This document shows positions 1 through 8,847 of a stretch of DNA of 45,966 nt, one piece after another. The stretch is from a marine group bacterium Sva0996 bin134. GTDB lineage: Bacteria > Actinomycetota > Acidimicrobiia > Acidimicrobiales > Bin134. The position numbers were made by a program, and so were the translations under genes. The stretch spans positions 1 to 45,966 of the forward strand of contig MPNQ01000024.1 in the NCBI GenBank assembly GCA_002239105.1, read 5' to 3'. How positions within the stretch are numbered: the stretch's first letter is position 1; each line of letters begins with the position of its first letter. The notes under the pieces are model-generated. The model did no database searches and had not been told where the DNA came from. It saw only the letters and a program-made list of their open reading frames with translations.

Positions 1-918
1 CTGGTGATGGGCCACGAGGGCACCGGCACAGTGCTGGAGTTGGGTGCCGGCGCAGGGCACGACGCACGGGGCCAGCCCCTGCAACCGGGCGACCGCATCG
101 TATGGGCCCACAACTGGTGCGGGCGGTGCTACTTCTGCGCGGTGGCCAAGCAACCCACCCTGTGCGAGAACACCATGGGATACGGGTGGGGCCCCTATGA
201 GGCAGGTACCGTCAACGGGACGTTCTCAGAGCACCTCCACGTCTCGCCCGACTCTCGGGTGTTGCGGGTGCCCGACAGCGTTTCCAGCCCGCTGGCATCA
301 GCGGCCACCTGCGCCCTCCGCACGGTTATGCACGCCCTCGACCGCCTGCCCCGCATCCGCTTCAGCGACACTGTGGCCGTACTAGGCGCCGGCCCGGTAG
401 GTGTTTTGGGCGCGGCGGCTGCGCTGCACAGCGGGGCCCACCAGGTGATCCTCATCGGCGCGCCCGCCTCCCGGTTGGCGGCCACCGAGCAATGGGGCCT
501 CACCGCTCGCATCGACATCGACGAAACCGAGCCCGACGAGCGTATCGAGGCCGTACGCAGCCTTACCGGAGGCCGGGGCGCCGACCTGGTTCTGGAGTGC
601 GCCGGTCCCCCCGATGCCTTCACCGAGGCAATGGAGATGGTGCGGGCGGGCGGCGCGCTCATGGTGATCGGCCAGGCCCACGGCCAAACGGTGCCGGTGG
701 CCACCACGGCCATGAAGGTGCGCCAGCTCACGGTGCGGACCTCCCTTTCGGCCGACATCTCCCATTTCCACGACGCCCTCCAGTTCTTGGACCGCCATGG
801 CGATGCGCTGGATCTGGAGTCGGTGGTGTGCTCGAAGACTTATGCGCTGGATCAAGTTACCGATGCCTTGGCCTCAATGCGGGCAGGGGCCGAGATGAAG
901 CCGGTGATCGTCCCATGA
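1..918 (+). CDS. Zinc-dependent alcohol dehydrogenase (5' truncated by window)
   Basis: Medium-chain, NAD(P)-dependent alcohol/polyol dehydrogenase. The reading frame is open from base 1 and the visible protein starts just before the GHEGTG motif, so about 60 N-terminal residues, including the first catalytic zinc Cys, lie outside the window. Counting from the Met at base 4, the structural-zinc cluster is C39, C42, C45 and C54. A Rossmann motif (VLGAGPVGVLG) follows, and then the AGGALMVIG segment usual in this family. The stop overlaps the next ATG (ATGA), so it is translationally coupled to the aldehyde dehydrogenase, which could oxidise its product. The substrate is unknown. The downstream aldolase and sugar-type ABC ATPase suggest a polyol or sugar-derived alcohol (inference). 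Confidence 0.9.
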   Translation: MVMGHEGTGTVLELGAGAGHDARGQPLQPGDRIVWAHNWCGRCYFCAVAKQPTLCENTMGYGWGPYEAGTVNGTFSEHLHVSPDSRVLRVPDSVSSPLASAATCALRTVMHALDRLPRIRFSDTVAVLGAGPVGVLGAAAALHSGAHQVILIGAPASRLAATEQWGLTARIDIDETEPDERIEAVRSLTGGRGADLVLECAGPPDAFTEAMEMVRAGGALMVIGQAHGQTVPVATTAMKVRQLTVRTSLSADISHFHDALQFLDRHGDALDLESVVCSKTYALDQVTDALASMRAGAEMKPVIVP

Positions 919-2387
919 CCGCTGACGCTGCCATCCGAGACCGCTATCCGCTACTGGTAGGGGATAGCGAGGTCACCGCAAGCGCAAAGATGGCGGCCAA
1001 GGCCCCGGGCACCGGCGAGACAATGGCCGAAGTGCCCCTGTCAGATGCCGAGGTGGTGGATCAGGCCGTTGGGGTGGCCGCCGATGCCCAACCGGCATGG
1101 TCCGCACGGTCGGCGGCCGAGCGGGGACGGTATATGCGCGACCTGGCCGATGCGGTAAGGGGCCAAACCGAGCGGCTGGCCCGGATCGACGCAATGGACA
1201 GCGGCAACCCATTGGCCGCCATGCGCAACGACGTGGTCTACGGGGCCGACGCCTTGGACTACTTCGCCGGCATTGCCCGGGAACTGCACGGCAAGACCCT
1301 GCCGGCCTCGGCCAACGGCCTCCATCTGACCCTGCGGGAGCCCTATGGAGTGGTGGCCCGTATCCTGCCCTTCAACCACCCGCTGATGTTCACCCTTTTC
1401 CACGCGGCCGCCCCCCTGGCCGCCGGCAACACGGTGATTGTGAAGGCCCCCGACCAAACCCCGATCTCTCCACTGGAAGTGGCCTATCTGGCCGCGGAGA
1501 TCCTGCCTCCCGGCGTGCTCACAGTGCTTACCGGTGACGGACCCACCACCGGAGAGGCCCTGGTGGCTCATCCGGGCGTCGGCCGCATCGGGTTCACCGG
1601 AAGAGGGACCACCGGTCTGCGGGTCATGGAGGCAGCGGCGGCATCAGGCCATGTGAAGAACGTGACCGTGGAACTGGGCGGCAAGAATCCACTTCTGGTG
1701 GCGCCCGACGCCGACCCCTCCTATGTGGCCGAGCAGGCCGTGGGGGGCATGAACTTCGAGTCTTCCCAAGGTCAGTCTTGCGGTTCGACCTCTCGGCTGT
1801 ATGTGCCGGCTGAAATGCACGACGACGTGGTGGACGCGGTGGCCGCCCGACTTGACCAGATCAGGGTGGGCGACCCCCTCGATGAGGCAACCACCATGGG
1901 GCCGCTGGTCTCCGATCCCCAGCTCAGCCGGGTGCGAGGCTACGTGGAGGCTGGGAAGTCGGAAGGCGCCCGGCTGGTTAGGGGCGGAGGTCCCCCCGAC
2001 GGCGTGCCCGATGGCGGGTACTACCTGGCGCCCACGCTGTTCGACCGGGTTGCCCCCGGCCATGTCATCGCCACCGAGGAGATTTTCGGGCCGGTGCTGT
2101 CGGTGCTGGAGTGGAGTGATCGAGAGGACCTCATCGCCCAGGCCAACGCCACCCGCTACGGGTTGACCGCCAACATCATCACCAACGACTTGGACTGGGC
2201 ATTGGACACCGCCCGCCGAGTGCAGGCCGGTTGTGTGTGGATCAACGGGAGAGGGCAGCACTTCCTGGAAACCCCCTTCGGGGGCTACAAGGACTCCGGG
2301 CTCGGAGCAGAGGGCTCGATGGAGTCGCTGCTCAGCTACACCAGGACCAAAGTCGTCCACGTTCTCGACATCGGAGCACGACCATGA
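915..2387 (+). CDS. NAD(P)-dependent aldehyde dehydrogenase
   Basis: Oxidises an aldehyde to the acid in the cytoplasm. The 490-residue length is normal for the family. Visible catalytic elements are N154 (LPFNHP), K177 (cofactor-binding VKAP), E253 (VELGGKNP) and the nucleophile C289 (GQSCGS), followed by EEIFGPVLSV. The start at 915 is chosen because its ATG overlaps the stop of the alcohol dehydrogenase and the protein then begins at the usual place. An open frame continues further upstream but lies inside the preceding gene. The 3' end overlaps the aldolase start (ATGA). Together with the upstream gene it forms an alcohol-to-acid pair. The substrate cannot be read from sequence. Confidence 0.93.
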   Translation: MTADAAIRDRYPLLVGDSEVTASAKMAAKAPGTGETMAEVPLSDAEVVDQAVGVAADAQPAWSARSAAERGRYMRDLADAVRGQTERLARIDAMDSGNPLAAMRNDVVYGADALDYFAGIARELHGKTLPASANGLHLTLREPYGVVARILPFNHPLMFTLFHAAAPLAAGNTVIVKAPDQTPISPLEVAYLAAEILPPGVLTVLTGDGPTTGEALVAHPGVGRIGFTGRGTTGLRVMEAAAASGHVKNVTVELGGKNPLLVAPDADPSYVAEQAVGGMNFESSQGQSCGSTSRLYVPAEMHDDVVDAVAARLDQIRVGDPLDEATTMGPLVSDPQLSRVRGYVEAGKSEGARLVRGGGPPDGVPDGGYYLAPTLFDRVAPGHVIATEEIFGPVLSVLEWSDREDLIAQANATRYGLTANIITNDLDWALDTARRVQAGCVWINGRGQHFLETPFGGYKDSGLGAEGSMESLLSYTRTKVVHVLDIGARP

Positions 2388-3097
2388 GCAGCCACCACCC
2401 TGAGGCCATTGCCGGCATCAAGGAGAAGATCGCCACCTCGACCCGAATCCTGGTCCGTGAGCGGCTGATCGGGCCCTTCGGCCATCCCTCGACCAGGATC
2501 CCCGGCACCGACTTAGTAGCGGTGCTGGGCCACACCCACGACGATGTGAAAGACCTGGCCGAAACCGATACGGAAGATGTCGTAGTAATGGATCTGGACG
2601 GCGAGGTGGTCGAGGGGACGATGGAGGCCCCTGGCGAGCGGTTCATGCATACCGAGATCTACAAGGCTCGTCCCGATGTGGGAGCGGTGATCCACGCCCA
2701 CCCCATGCACTGCATCGCGTTCTCAATCACCGATGTGCCCCTCGCCCCGGTTTGGCACTTGTGCACCCTGTTTGCCGACGGCGTGCCGATTTATGACTCC
2801 GCCGTGCAGATAGACAATCCCGAGCGCGGCCGATCGGTGGCGGCGGCTTTGGGAGACCGCAAGGGTGTGCTGCTCAAGGGCCACGGCCTCACCGTGGTGG
2901 GCACGTCTATTGAGGAGGCCACCGTCAGCGCGGTGAACCTCGAGCGCTCGGCCCGACTCCAGATCATGGCTGGAGGCCTCGGGGCGGTGGAGGCCATCGA
3001 CCGGGCCGAACTGACTGGAGAGATGCTCACCGATGGTCTGACGCTGGAGGAATACACCCACACCCAGTGGGATTACTGGGCTATGGAGATTGGCTGA
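2384..3097 (+). CDS. Class II aldolase/adducin-family protein
   Basis: Zinc-dependent sugar-phosphate aldolase, epimerase or decarboxylase fold (fuculose-1-phosphate aldolase/AraD family), 237 residues. Metal ligands are visible in the HAHP motif near residue 105 and in the KGHG motif near residue 165. The acidic residue expected around residue 86 is in the ERFMHTEIY segment. The start ATG overlaps the stop of the aldehyde dehydrogenase and the stop overlaps the next ATG by one base. Its position suggests it cleaves or decarboxylates the same substrate that the neighbouring dehydrogenases process. Family assignment is firm; the substrate is unknown. Confidence 0.88.
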   Translation: MSSHHPEAIAGIKEKIATSTRILVRERLIGPFGHPSTRIPGTDLVAVLGHTHDDVKDLAETDTEDVVVMDLDGEVVEGTMEAPGERFMHTEIYKARPDVGAVIHAHPMHCIAFSITDVPLAPVWHLCTLFADGVPIYDSAVQIDNPERGRSVAAALGDRKGVLLKGHGLTVVGTSIEEATVSAVNLERSARLQIMAGGLGAVEAIDRAELTGEMLTDGLTLEEYTHTQWDYWAMEIG

Positions 3098-5430
3098 TGG
3101 CGACCTCGGCCTCCTCTCTTCGTCGCGAAGACCCCCGGCTTCTGCGGGGCGATGGACGCTATGTGGCAGATATCGAGCTTCCCTCCATGTGCTATGCCGC
3201 GTTTGTGCGCAGCCCGGTGGCCCACGCTGACGTGGTCGAGGTTGAGCTGCCTTTCGATGTAGTGGGCTGGACCGGCGAGGATCTGATCGGCCGGATTGAG
3301 ACGATGGCCCCCAACGAAGCCGATGGCGGTATCTACCAGGACAAACTGCTTGAGTCCCTGGGTGACGACCGGCTGTTCGTCCGCCATGAGGGCCGGCCGC
3401 TGTTGGCAGGGGGCCGGGTGCGCCATGTGGGCGATCCCATAGCGGTGGTCATCGCCGATACCCCCTATGGCGCGGCTGATGCCGCAGACCGGGTGCGCCT
3501 GGATCTGGCCTCCCGACCGCCGGTGGTCGATCCCTTCGCTGCTTTGGGCGCGGACGCTCCCCGGCTGTATGACCACTGGCCCGACAACCGCTCGTTGTTC
3601 GTGGCTGCCGGCTTTGGCGACATCGGCGCCGCATTTGCCGAAGCTGCCCATGTGAGCCGCCGCCGGCTGCATTCCGGGAGGCTGGCCTGCCACCCCATGG
3701 AGCCTCGGGGCGTGGTGGCCGAACACGACCCCCGCACCGACCTGCTCACGGTGTGGAGCAGCACGCAGATCCCCCATCCGCTGCGCACCGCTTTGGCCAA
3801 GGCCCTGGGGCGGCCGGCACACCGAATTCGGGTAGTAGCCCCCGATGTGGGCGGCGGTTTCGGGGTCAAGGCTGTGCCCTACGCCGAAGAGCTGATCTTG
3901 GCCTTCCTCGCTTTGGAGATGGGAGTCGCCCTCAAATGGGTAGAGCAGCGGAGCGAGCACGGCCTCGCTGCCGTACAGTCCCGCGACCAGATCCACGACA
4001 TCGAGCTGGCCCTTGACGGAGACGCCCGCATCCTGGGAGTGCGCGACCGCTTCGTGGTGGACAGCGGGGCGGCCAACCCTTTGGGCGTGGTCCAGCCCTA
4101 CAACACGCTGGCCCACCTGTGCGGGTGCTACCGGGTCCCGGCGCTGGATGTGGAGGCCACCGCGGTAGTCACCAACAAGGCCCCGAATTCGCCCTACCGG
4201 GGCGCAGGTCGGCCCGAGGCGGTGTTCGCCATGGACCGCATCATCGATGTGGCCGCCCGGGAGATGGGAATCGATCCGGTGGACCTTCGCCGCCGCAACC
4301 TGATCTCCCCAGAGGAGATGCCCTATACCGTCGGTCTCAATTATCGAGACGGCACCCCGGTTACCTACGACAGCGGCGATTTCTCTGGCTGCTTCGAGAC
4401 AGCCATGGCCATGAGCGGCATAGACGGAGGCCTTCGAGGCGGGGCCCGAGATGAGTTCGGCCGGCTAGTGGGCGTAGGGGTGTCCTCCTATGTGGAGGGC
4501 ACCGGAGTGGGACCGTTCGAAAGCGCCCGAGTGCGGGTGGACGAGACCGGCTGGGTCGAGGTGGCCACCGGTGCCTGCTCTCAGGGCCAGGGCCATGAAA
4601 CGGTATTCGCCGAGGTGTGCGCTCAAGCGCTGGGAGCCGACCCCGAACAGGTGACAGTGATCGGGGGCGACACCGCGGCTGTCGAATACGGGTGGGGCAC
4701 GCTGGCCAGCCGGAGCGCGGTGGTGGCGGGCAGCGCCATCCACCAGGCAGCCACGGTGCTGCGCAAACGGATCGTGGACGCGGTAGCTGAGCGGTGGGAA
4801 CTGGCGCCCGCCGACCTCTGCGTACGAAATGGCGCAGTGGAAGTGGTGGGAACGCCGACCCGCCGCATGGAGTTGTCCGAGGTTGCTGCTGGTTTCGCCC
4901 CCGGAGGCGTATTTGCCAACGGCAGCAGTGCTGGCTTGGACGAGATGGTCTGCTTTGAGCCCCCGACGGTCACCTTTGCCGCCGGCGTGCACGTGGCCCG
5001 GGTTGCGGTCGATCCGTCGACTGGCGCAGCTGAGATTCTCGACTACACCGTCGCCCACGACTGCGGGCCTCTGCTCTCGCCGATGATCGTGGACGGCCAG
5101 ATCGCCGGGGGAGTGGCTCAGGGGATCGGGGCCGCGTTGTTCGAGCAAGCGGTCTATGACGCCGAAGGGCAGCCCCAGAACCCCAGCCTGGCCGACTATC
5201 TGGTGCCCGACGCATCCAGGGTGCCCGAATTGGCTGTCACCCACCTCGAGACTCCATCTCCGCTCAACCCGCTGGGGATCAAGGGCGTGGGGGAAGCCGG
5301 GGCGATTTCACCACCGGCCGCGGTGGCCAACGCCATCGAAGATGCCCTGGCTGGGCTGGGCATCGAAGTGAACCGGGTGCCGGTAACGCCCGACTATCTG
5401 TTCGATCAATTGCAGGGAGCAAGATCATGA
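3097..5430 (+). CDS. Molybdenum hydroxylase large (catalytic) subunit, CoxL/XdhA family
   Basis: Molybdopterin-binding subunit of the xanthine dehydrogenase/aldehyde oxidase/CO dehydrogenase family, 777 residues, the usual length for a separate large subunit. The N-terminal motif RREDPRLLRGDGRYVAD is typical. The active-site loop reads PYRGAGR (residues 366-372), the form II-like pattern, not the AYxCSFR loop of true CO dehydrogenases. The catalytic Glu is E733 in GVGEAG. The start at 3097 shares one base with the preceding stop (TGATG). The FAD and 2Fe-2S subunits that normally accompany it are absent here and may lie elsewhere. It probably hydroxylates an aldehyde or N-heterocycle; CO oxidation is unlikely (inference). 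Confidence 0.9.
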   Translation: MATSASSLRREDPRLLRGDGRYVADIELPSMCYAAFVRSPVAHADVVEVELPFDVVGWTGEDLIGRIETMAPNEADGGIYQDKLLESLGDDRLFVRHEGRPLLAGGRVRHVGDPIAVVIADTPYGAADAADRVRLDLASRPPVVDPFAALGADAPRLYDHWPDNRSLFVAAGFGDIGAAFAEAAHVSRRRLHSGRLACHPMEPRGVVAEHDPRTDLLTVWSSTQIPHPLRTALAKALGRPAHRIRVVAPDVGGGFGVKAVPYAEELILAFLALEMGVALKWVEQRSEHGLAAVQSRDQIHDIELALDGDARILGVRDRFVVDSGAANPLGVVQPYNTLAHLCGCYRVPALDVEATAVVTNKAPNSPYRGAGRPEAVFAMDRIIDVAAREMGIDPVDLRRRNLISPEEMPYTVGLNYRDGTPVTYDSGDFSGCFETAMAMSGIDGGLRGGARDEFGRLVGVGVSSYVEGTGVGPFESARVRVDETGWVEVATGACSQGQGHETVFAEVCAQALGADPEQVTVIGGDTAAVEYGWGTLASRSAVVAGSAIHQAATVLRKRIVDAVAERWELAPADLCVRNGAVEVVGTPTRRMELSEVAAGFAPGGVFANGSSAGLDEMVCFEPPTVTFAAGVHVARVAVDPSTGAAEILDYTVAHDCGPLLSPMIVDGQIAGGVAQGIGAALFEQAVYDAEGQPQNPSLADYLVPDASRVPELAVTHLETPSPLNPLGIKGVGEAGAISPPAAVANAIEDALAGLGIEVNRVPVTPDYLFDQLQGARS

Positions 5431-6260
5431 CCGAAACCCACTCCGGAACAGTCGTCGATGCCCCCCGCACCGAGGGTTCAGTATCGCCCGACATCGCTCT
5501 GAGCGTGTCGGGGATCCACAAGCGCTACGGGGGTGTGGTTGCTCTCCGGGATGTGTCGCTGAATTTCCCCACTGGCACGCTCACCGCCATAGTGGGCGAC
5601 AACGGCGCCGGCAAGAGCACCCTGTTGAAGGTTATTTCAGGTGCGGAGCAGCCCGATGCGGGATCAGTGGTGCTGCATGGCGAGGTTCGCCGATTCCGTT
5701 CCCCTTTGGACGCCCGGAGGGCCGGCATCGAAACCGTGTACCAAGACCTAGCGCTGGCCGACAATCTCGATGCCGCACAGAACCTGTTCATGGGGCGGGA
5801 AATCAAGGTGGGGTTGGGTCCGTTCACCTTCTTGCGCCAACGGGCTATGCGTCGCGAAACCGAAGAGATCATCCAGAGGCTCAACATCAAGATCCCCTCC
5901 GTTCGCATTCCGGTCCAACATTTCTCCGGGGGCCAGCGTCAGGGAGTGGCCATCGCTCGGGCCATGAACTGGGGCAACGAGGTGATCATCATGGACGAGC
6001 CCACCGCCGCTCTGGGGATCGCCGAGACCGCTCGTGTGGAGGATCTCATCACCACATTGCGGGAGCGCGAGCTGACCATCGTTGTTGTCAGCCACAACCT
6101 CGACCAGGTGTTCCGGCTCGCTGACCGGATCGCGGTGATGCGCCGGGGCCAGCTAATCGAGTTGCTTGACGCCCATCGCACCGACGCCCAGAAGCTGGTT
6201 TCTCTCATAACCGGCCTGTCCGCTTCCCATGACGGGACAGATGGCCATGAAGGCGCTTGA
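5427..6260 (+). CDS. Sugar-type ABC transporter ATP-binding protein
   Basis: Energises uptake through a membrane permease. It is a single ATPase domain of 277 residues with Walker A GDNGAGKST (about residues 57-65), Q-loop Q106, signature FSGGQRQ (166-172), Walker B VIIMDEP (186-192) and switch His223. The NGAGKST and FSGGQRQ forms are typical of carbohydrate (CUT2, FrcA/RbsA-like) importers. The start overlaps the hydroxylase stop (ATGA). No permease or binding protein is encoded downstream, so the partners are probably upstream of the window. This gene and the aldolase are the main clue that the operon serves a sugar-like substrate. Confidence 0.92.
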   Translation: MTETHSGTVVDAPRTEGSVSPDIALSVSGIHKRYGGVVALRDVSLNFPTGTLTAIVGDNGAGKSTLLKVISGAEQPDAGSVVLHGEVRRFRSPLDARRAGIETVYQDLALADNLDAAQNLFMGREIKVGLGPFTFLRQRAMRRETEEIIQRLNIKIPSVRIPVQHFSGGQRQGVAIARAMNWGNEVIIMDEPTAALGIAETARVEDLITTLRERELTIVVVSHNLDQVFRLADRIAVMRRGQLIELLDAHRTDAQKLVSLITGLSASHDGTDGHEGA

Positions 6261-6261
6261 G

Positions 6262-7038
6262 ATGGCGCCGCGGGTGGGTGTCCAGATACGGCCCAACCAT
6301 GTGAGTTGGGACGACATGGTGGCTGCCTGGCAGTACGCCGATGAAGCCGGGGCCGACAGCATCTGGACGTTCGACCACTTCTTTCCCATCGATGGCGATC
6401 CCGAGGGCACCGCCTTCGAGTGCTGGACGACGCTGGCCGCCATGGCGTCGGTCACCCGGAACGCCCAAATCGGCCCGCTGGTCACCTGCGCCGGGTTCCG
6501 CAATCCGGATCTGCTGGCCGACATGGCCCGTACAACCGACCACGCATCCGGGGGCCGGGTGGTGCTCGGACTGGGGTCGGGCTGGTTGGAGCGGGACTAC
6601 CACTCCTACGGGTACGCCATGACCGGCGATGCCGATCGGATCCGCGAGATGGAATTAGCCATACACCGCATCCGCCGCCGGCTGGGCCAGCTTCGCCCCG
6701 GCCCAGTAGGCCCGCTTCCCATCCTGATCGGCGGGTTGGGGGAGCGGATGACCCTGGACGTGTGCGCCCGGCTGGGTGATGCCTGGAACGGCTGGGGGAC
6801 CCCCGACGAGATCGCCCACCTGAACCGGATACTGGACAACTGGTGCGAGCGGGCCGAGCGCGATCCGACTCAGGTGGAGAGGACGGTGGCGCTGTTCGAG
6901 ACCGCCAGCGATGCCACCTACGACGACTACGCGGCCGCCGGGGCCGAGCATCTCATCCTGGTTCGGTCGGGCCCCGAATATCAGGTCGATGAGCTGGAGT
7001 CCCTCCTGGCTTGGCGGGATTCTCGGAGCGGACCGTGA
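6262..7038 (+). CDS. Luciferase-like (LLM) F420-dependent oxidoreductase, compact form
   Basis: TIM-barrel flavin/F420-dependent oxidoreductase of the luciferase-like family. Family signatures are DSIWTFDHFFP, the GRVVLGLGSGW motif and PILIGGLGERMTL. The ATG at 6262 lies one base after the ABC gene stop and gives a typical N-terminus (MAPRVGVQIRPN). In-frame ATGs at 6229, 6244 and 6247 are alternatives. At 258 residues it is clearly shorter than the usual 300-340. The region between the RIREMELAIHRI helix and PILIGG is only a few residues long, where relatives carry a loop and strand of some 40 residues. The substrate is unknown. Confidence 0.82.
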   Translation: MAPRVGVQIRPNHVSWDDMVAAWQYADEAGADSIWTFDHFFPIDGDPEGTAFECWTTLAAMASVTRNAQIGPLVTCAGFRNPDLLADMARTTDHASGGRVVLGLGSGWLERDYHSYGYAMTGDADRIREMELAIHRIRRRLGQLRPGPVGPLPILIGGLGERMTLDVCARLGDAWNGWGTPDEIAHLNRILDNWCERAERDPTQVERTVALFETASDATYDDYAAAGAEHLILVRSGPEYQVDELESLLAWRDSRSGP

Positions 7039-7066
7039 GCTGGGCTGGCCTAGATCGGGGGCGGCA

Positions 7067-8323
7067 ATGGGCACCGGCAAGGTAAGCGCCACCACCGGCG
7101 CATTGTGGATGCCCTTCACCTCGGCGGGCGGCAGCCGGCCACCAGTGGTAGTGGCCGGGGAAGGCAACTATGTGGTGACCGACGACGGGACCCAACTGCT
7201 CGATGCCACGGCTGGCGGGGTGGCCTGTGTGATCTTGGGGCATGGCCGAACCGAGATCGCCGACGCGGTGGCCGAGCAGCTCCGCACGCTGGAGTATCAC
7301 TGTCTCTTCGGGTACAGCCATCCTCGGGCCCAGGAGTTGGCCGCGGAGGTGGCTGCTCGCACGCCGGGCGACCTGAACCACGTCTTCTTCACGAACTCCG
7401 GCTCAGAGGCGGTGGAGACCGCCCTGAAGATGGCCCGCGGCTACTGGCGCCGGGTTGGGCAGGCATCCAAGACGGGGTTCGTGTCGCTGCACCGGGGTTA
7501 CCATGGCATGAACTTCGGCGGGATCTCCGTGGGCGGCCTGACAGAGAACCGGGCGGGGTTCGGCCCGCTGCTGGAGGGCTGCACCCAGGTCCCGGCCCAC
7601 GACATCGACGCCCTAGAGGCGGAATTGGTCTACCGCGATCCGAGCACAGTCGCCGCGGTGGTTATGGAGCCCGTACAGGCTGCCGGGGGCGTTTACCCGC
7701 CTCCCGAGGATTACTTATGCCAGGTCAGGGCGATGTGCGACCACCACGATGTGCTCCTTTTGCTGGATGAGGTGGTGTGCGGATTCGGACGGCTGGGCCA
7801 CTGGTTCGGTGGTCACCGCTACGGCGTGGTTCCCGACATTATGACTGTGGCCAAGGGACTGACTTCGGCCTACATCCCTATGGGAGCGGCGATCGCCAGC
7901 AGCAGGGTCCACGAAGCGTTCGTCGACCCCGAGGGCTCGATTGAGCTGATGCATGGCTATACCTATAGCGGGCATCCCGCGGCCTGCGTCGCCGGGCTCA
8001 AGGTGATCGAGATCATCGAACGGGAGGGACTGGTGGAACACAGCCGTCAGACCGGTATACACCTTCAGAAGCAGGTCAGCACCCTGGCATCTTTGCCGCT
8101 GGTGGGCGAGGTTCGGGGCGAGGGGATGTTGGCCGCGGTGGAGCTGGTAGGAGACAGCCCGGAGCCCCTAGTGGCCGAGGCGCAGCGGCGCATCCAGTCG
8201 GCCGGGGTGCTGGTGCGGGCGCAGGCCGACCACTTGGGCATCTACCCGCCGTTCACATTCACAGATACAGAGGTGGTCAGAGTGGTCGACACCACCCGGA
8301 CAGTGCTTGAGGAATTGGTATGA
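7067..8323 (+). CDS. Class III PLP-dependent aminotransferase
   Basis: Omega-aminotransferase family (beta-alanine:pyruvate, GABA or glutamate-semialdehyde-like). It moves an amino group between an omega-amino acid or amine and a keto acid. Visible PLP elements are FTNSGSEAVE (108-117), GYHG (144-147), D234 in LLLDEVVCGFGR and the Schiff-base lysine K263 in TVAKGLTSAY. The start at 7067 is preceded by a purine-rich GGGGGCGG stretch; an open frame extends upstream but overlaps the LLM gene. The length of 418 residues is normal. It ends in an ATGA overlap with the MarR gene, tying the regulator to this operon. Confidence 0.92.
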   Translation: MGTGKVSATTGALWMPFTSAGGSRPPVVVAGEGNYVVTDDGTQLLDATAGGVACVILGHGRTEIADAVAEQLRTLEYHCLFGYSHPRAQELAAEVAARTPGDLNHVFFTNSGSEAVETALKMARGYWRRVGQASKTGFVSLHRGYHGMNFGGISVGGLTENRAGFGPLLEGCTQVPAHDIDALEAELVYRDPSTVAAVVMEPVQAAGGVYPPPEDYLCQVRAMCDHHDVLLLLDEVVCGFGRLGHWFGGHRYGVVPDIMTVAKGLTSAYIPMGAAIASSRVHEAFVDPEGSIELMHGYTYSGHPAACVAGLKVIEIIEREGLVEHSRQTGIHLQKQVSTLASLPLVGEVRGEGMLAAVELVGDSPEPLVAEAQRRIQSAGVLVRAQADHLGIYPPFTFTDTEVVRVVDTTRTVLEELV

Positions 8324-8847
8324 CCTACGACCGCGTGGACTCGATATTGGAACAGTGGGCCAGCGAGCGCCCCGATCTGGATGCCTCGCCCATCGGGATT
8401 TTCGGGAGGATCTCTCGCATCGACCGCTTGTTCGAGCAGTCAATGGCTGAGTTTCTCCGCCCATTCGGCCTCACATTGGGCTTGTTCGACGTGCTGGCTG
8501 CGCTGCGCCGAATCGGCGAGCCCTTCCAGGCCATGCCGAGCGACTTGGCGGCCATGACCATGCTGACCTCAGGGGGCATGACGGGAAGGCTGGACCAGCT
8601 TGAGAAGTTGGATCTGGTGCTCAGGGTGCCCGATCCCGACGACCGCAGGGTCATGATGGCCCAGCTCAGCCCCAAGGGCAGAGACCTGATTGACCGGCTC
8701 ATGGGCGAGCACCTGGAACGCGAGCGAGCCCGGCTGGTGTGGTTGCAGGCCGGGGAGCCGGAGGAATTCGCCAGCTACCTGCGCAAGCTTGAGTCGTCCC
8801 TTCGGTCGTTCGACGGTCAGGGGCGGGCGAAGGGCCTGGACGCCTAA
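8320..8847 (+). CDS. MarR-family transcriptional regulator
   Basis: Winged-helix repressor of 175 residues. The DNA-binding core runs from about residue 50 (LGLFDVLAALRRIGEP) through the recognition helix region (SGGMTGRLDQLEKLDLVLR) to the wing (PDPDDRRVMMAQLSPKGRDLID), the hallmark MarR pattern. The start overlaps the aminotransferase stop by four bases, so it is co-expressed with the catabolic genes and is the likely local regulator, probably relieved by a pathway ligand (inference). Its operator would be upstream of the operon, outside the window. Its stop overlaps the stop of the convergent gene by four bases (CTAA). Confidence 0.9.
   Translation: MTYDRVDSILEQWASERPDLDASPIGIFGRISRIDRLFEQSMAEFLRPFGLTLGLFDVLAALRRIGEPFQAMPSDLAAMTMLTSGGMTGRLDQLEKLDLVLRVPDPDDRRVMMAQLSPKGRDLIDRLMGEHLERERARLVWLQAGEPEEFASYLRKLESSLRSFDGQGRAKGLDA

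Noticed and set aside
3097..5430. Carbon monoxide dehydrogenase (form I CoxL)
   Set aside because: The active-site loop is PYRGAGR and lacks the AYxCSFR sequence of true CO dehydrogenases, and no coxM/coxS genes are adjacent.
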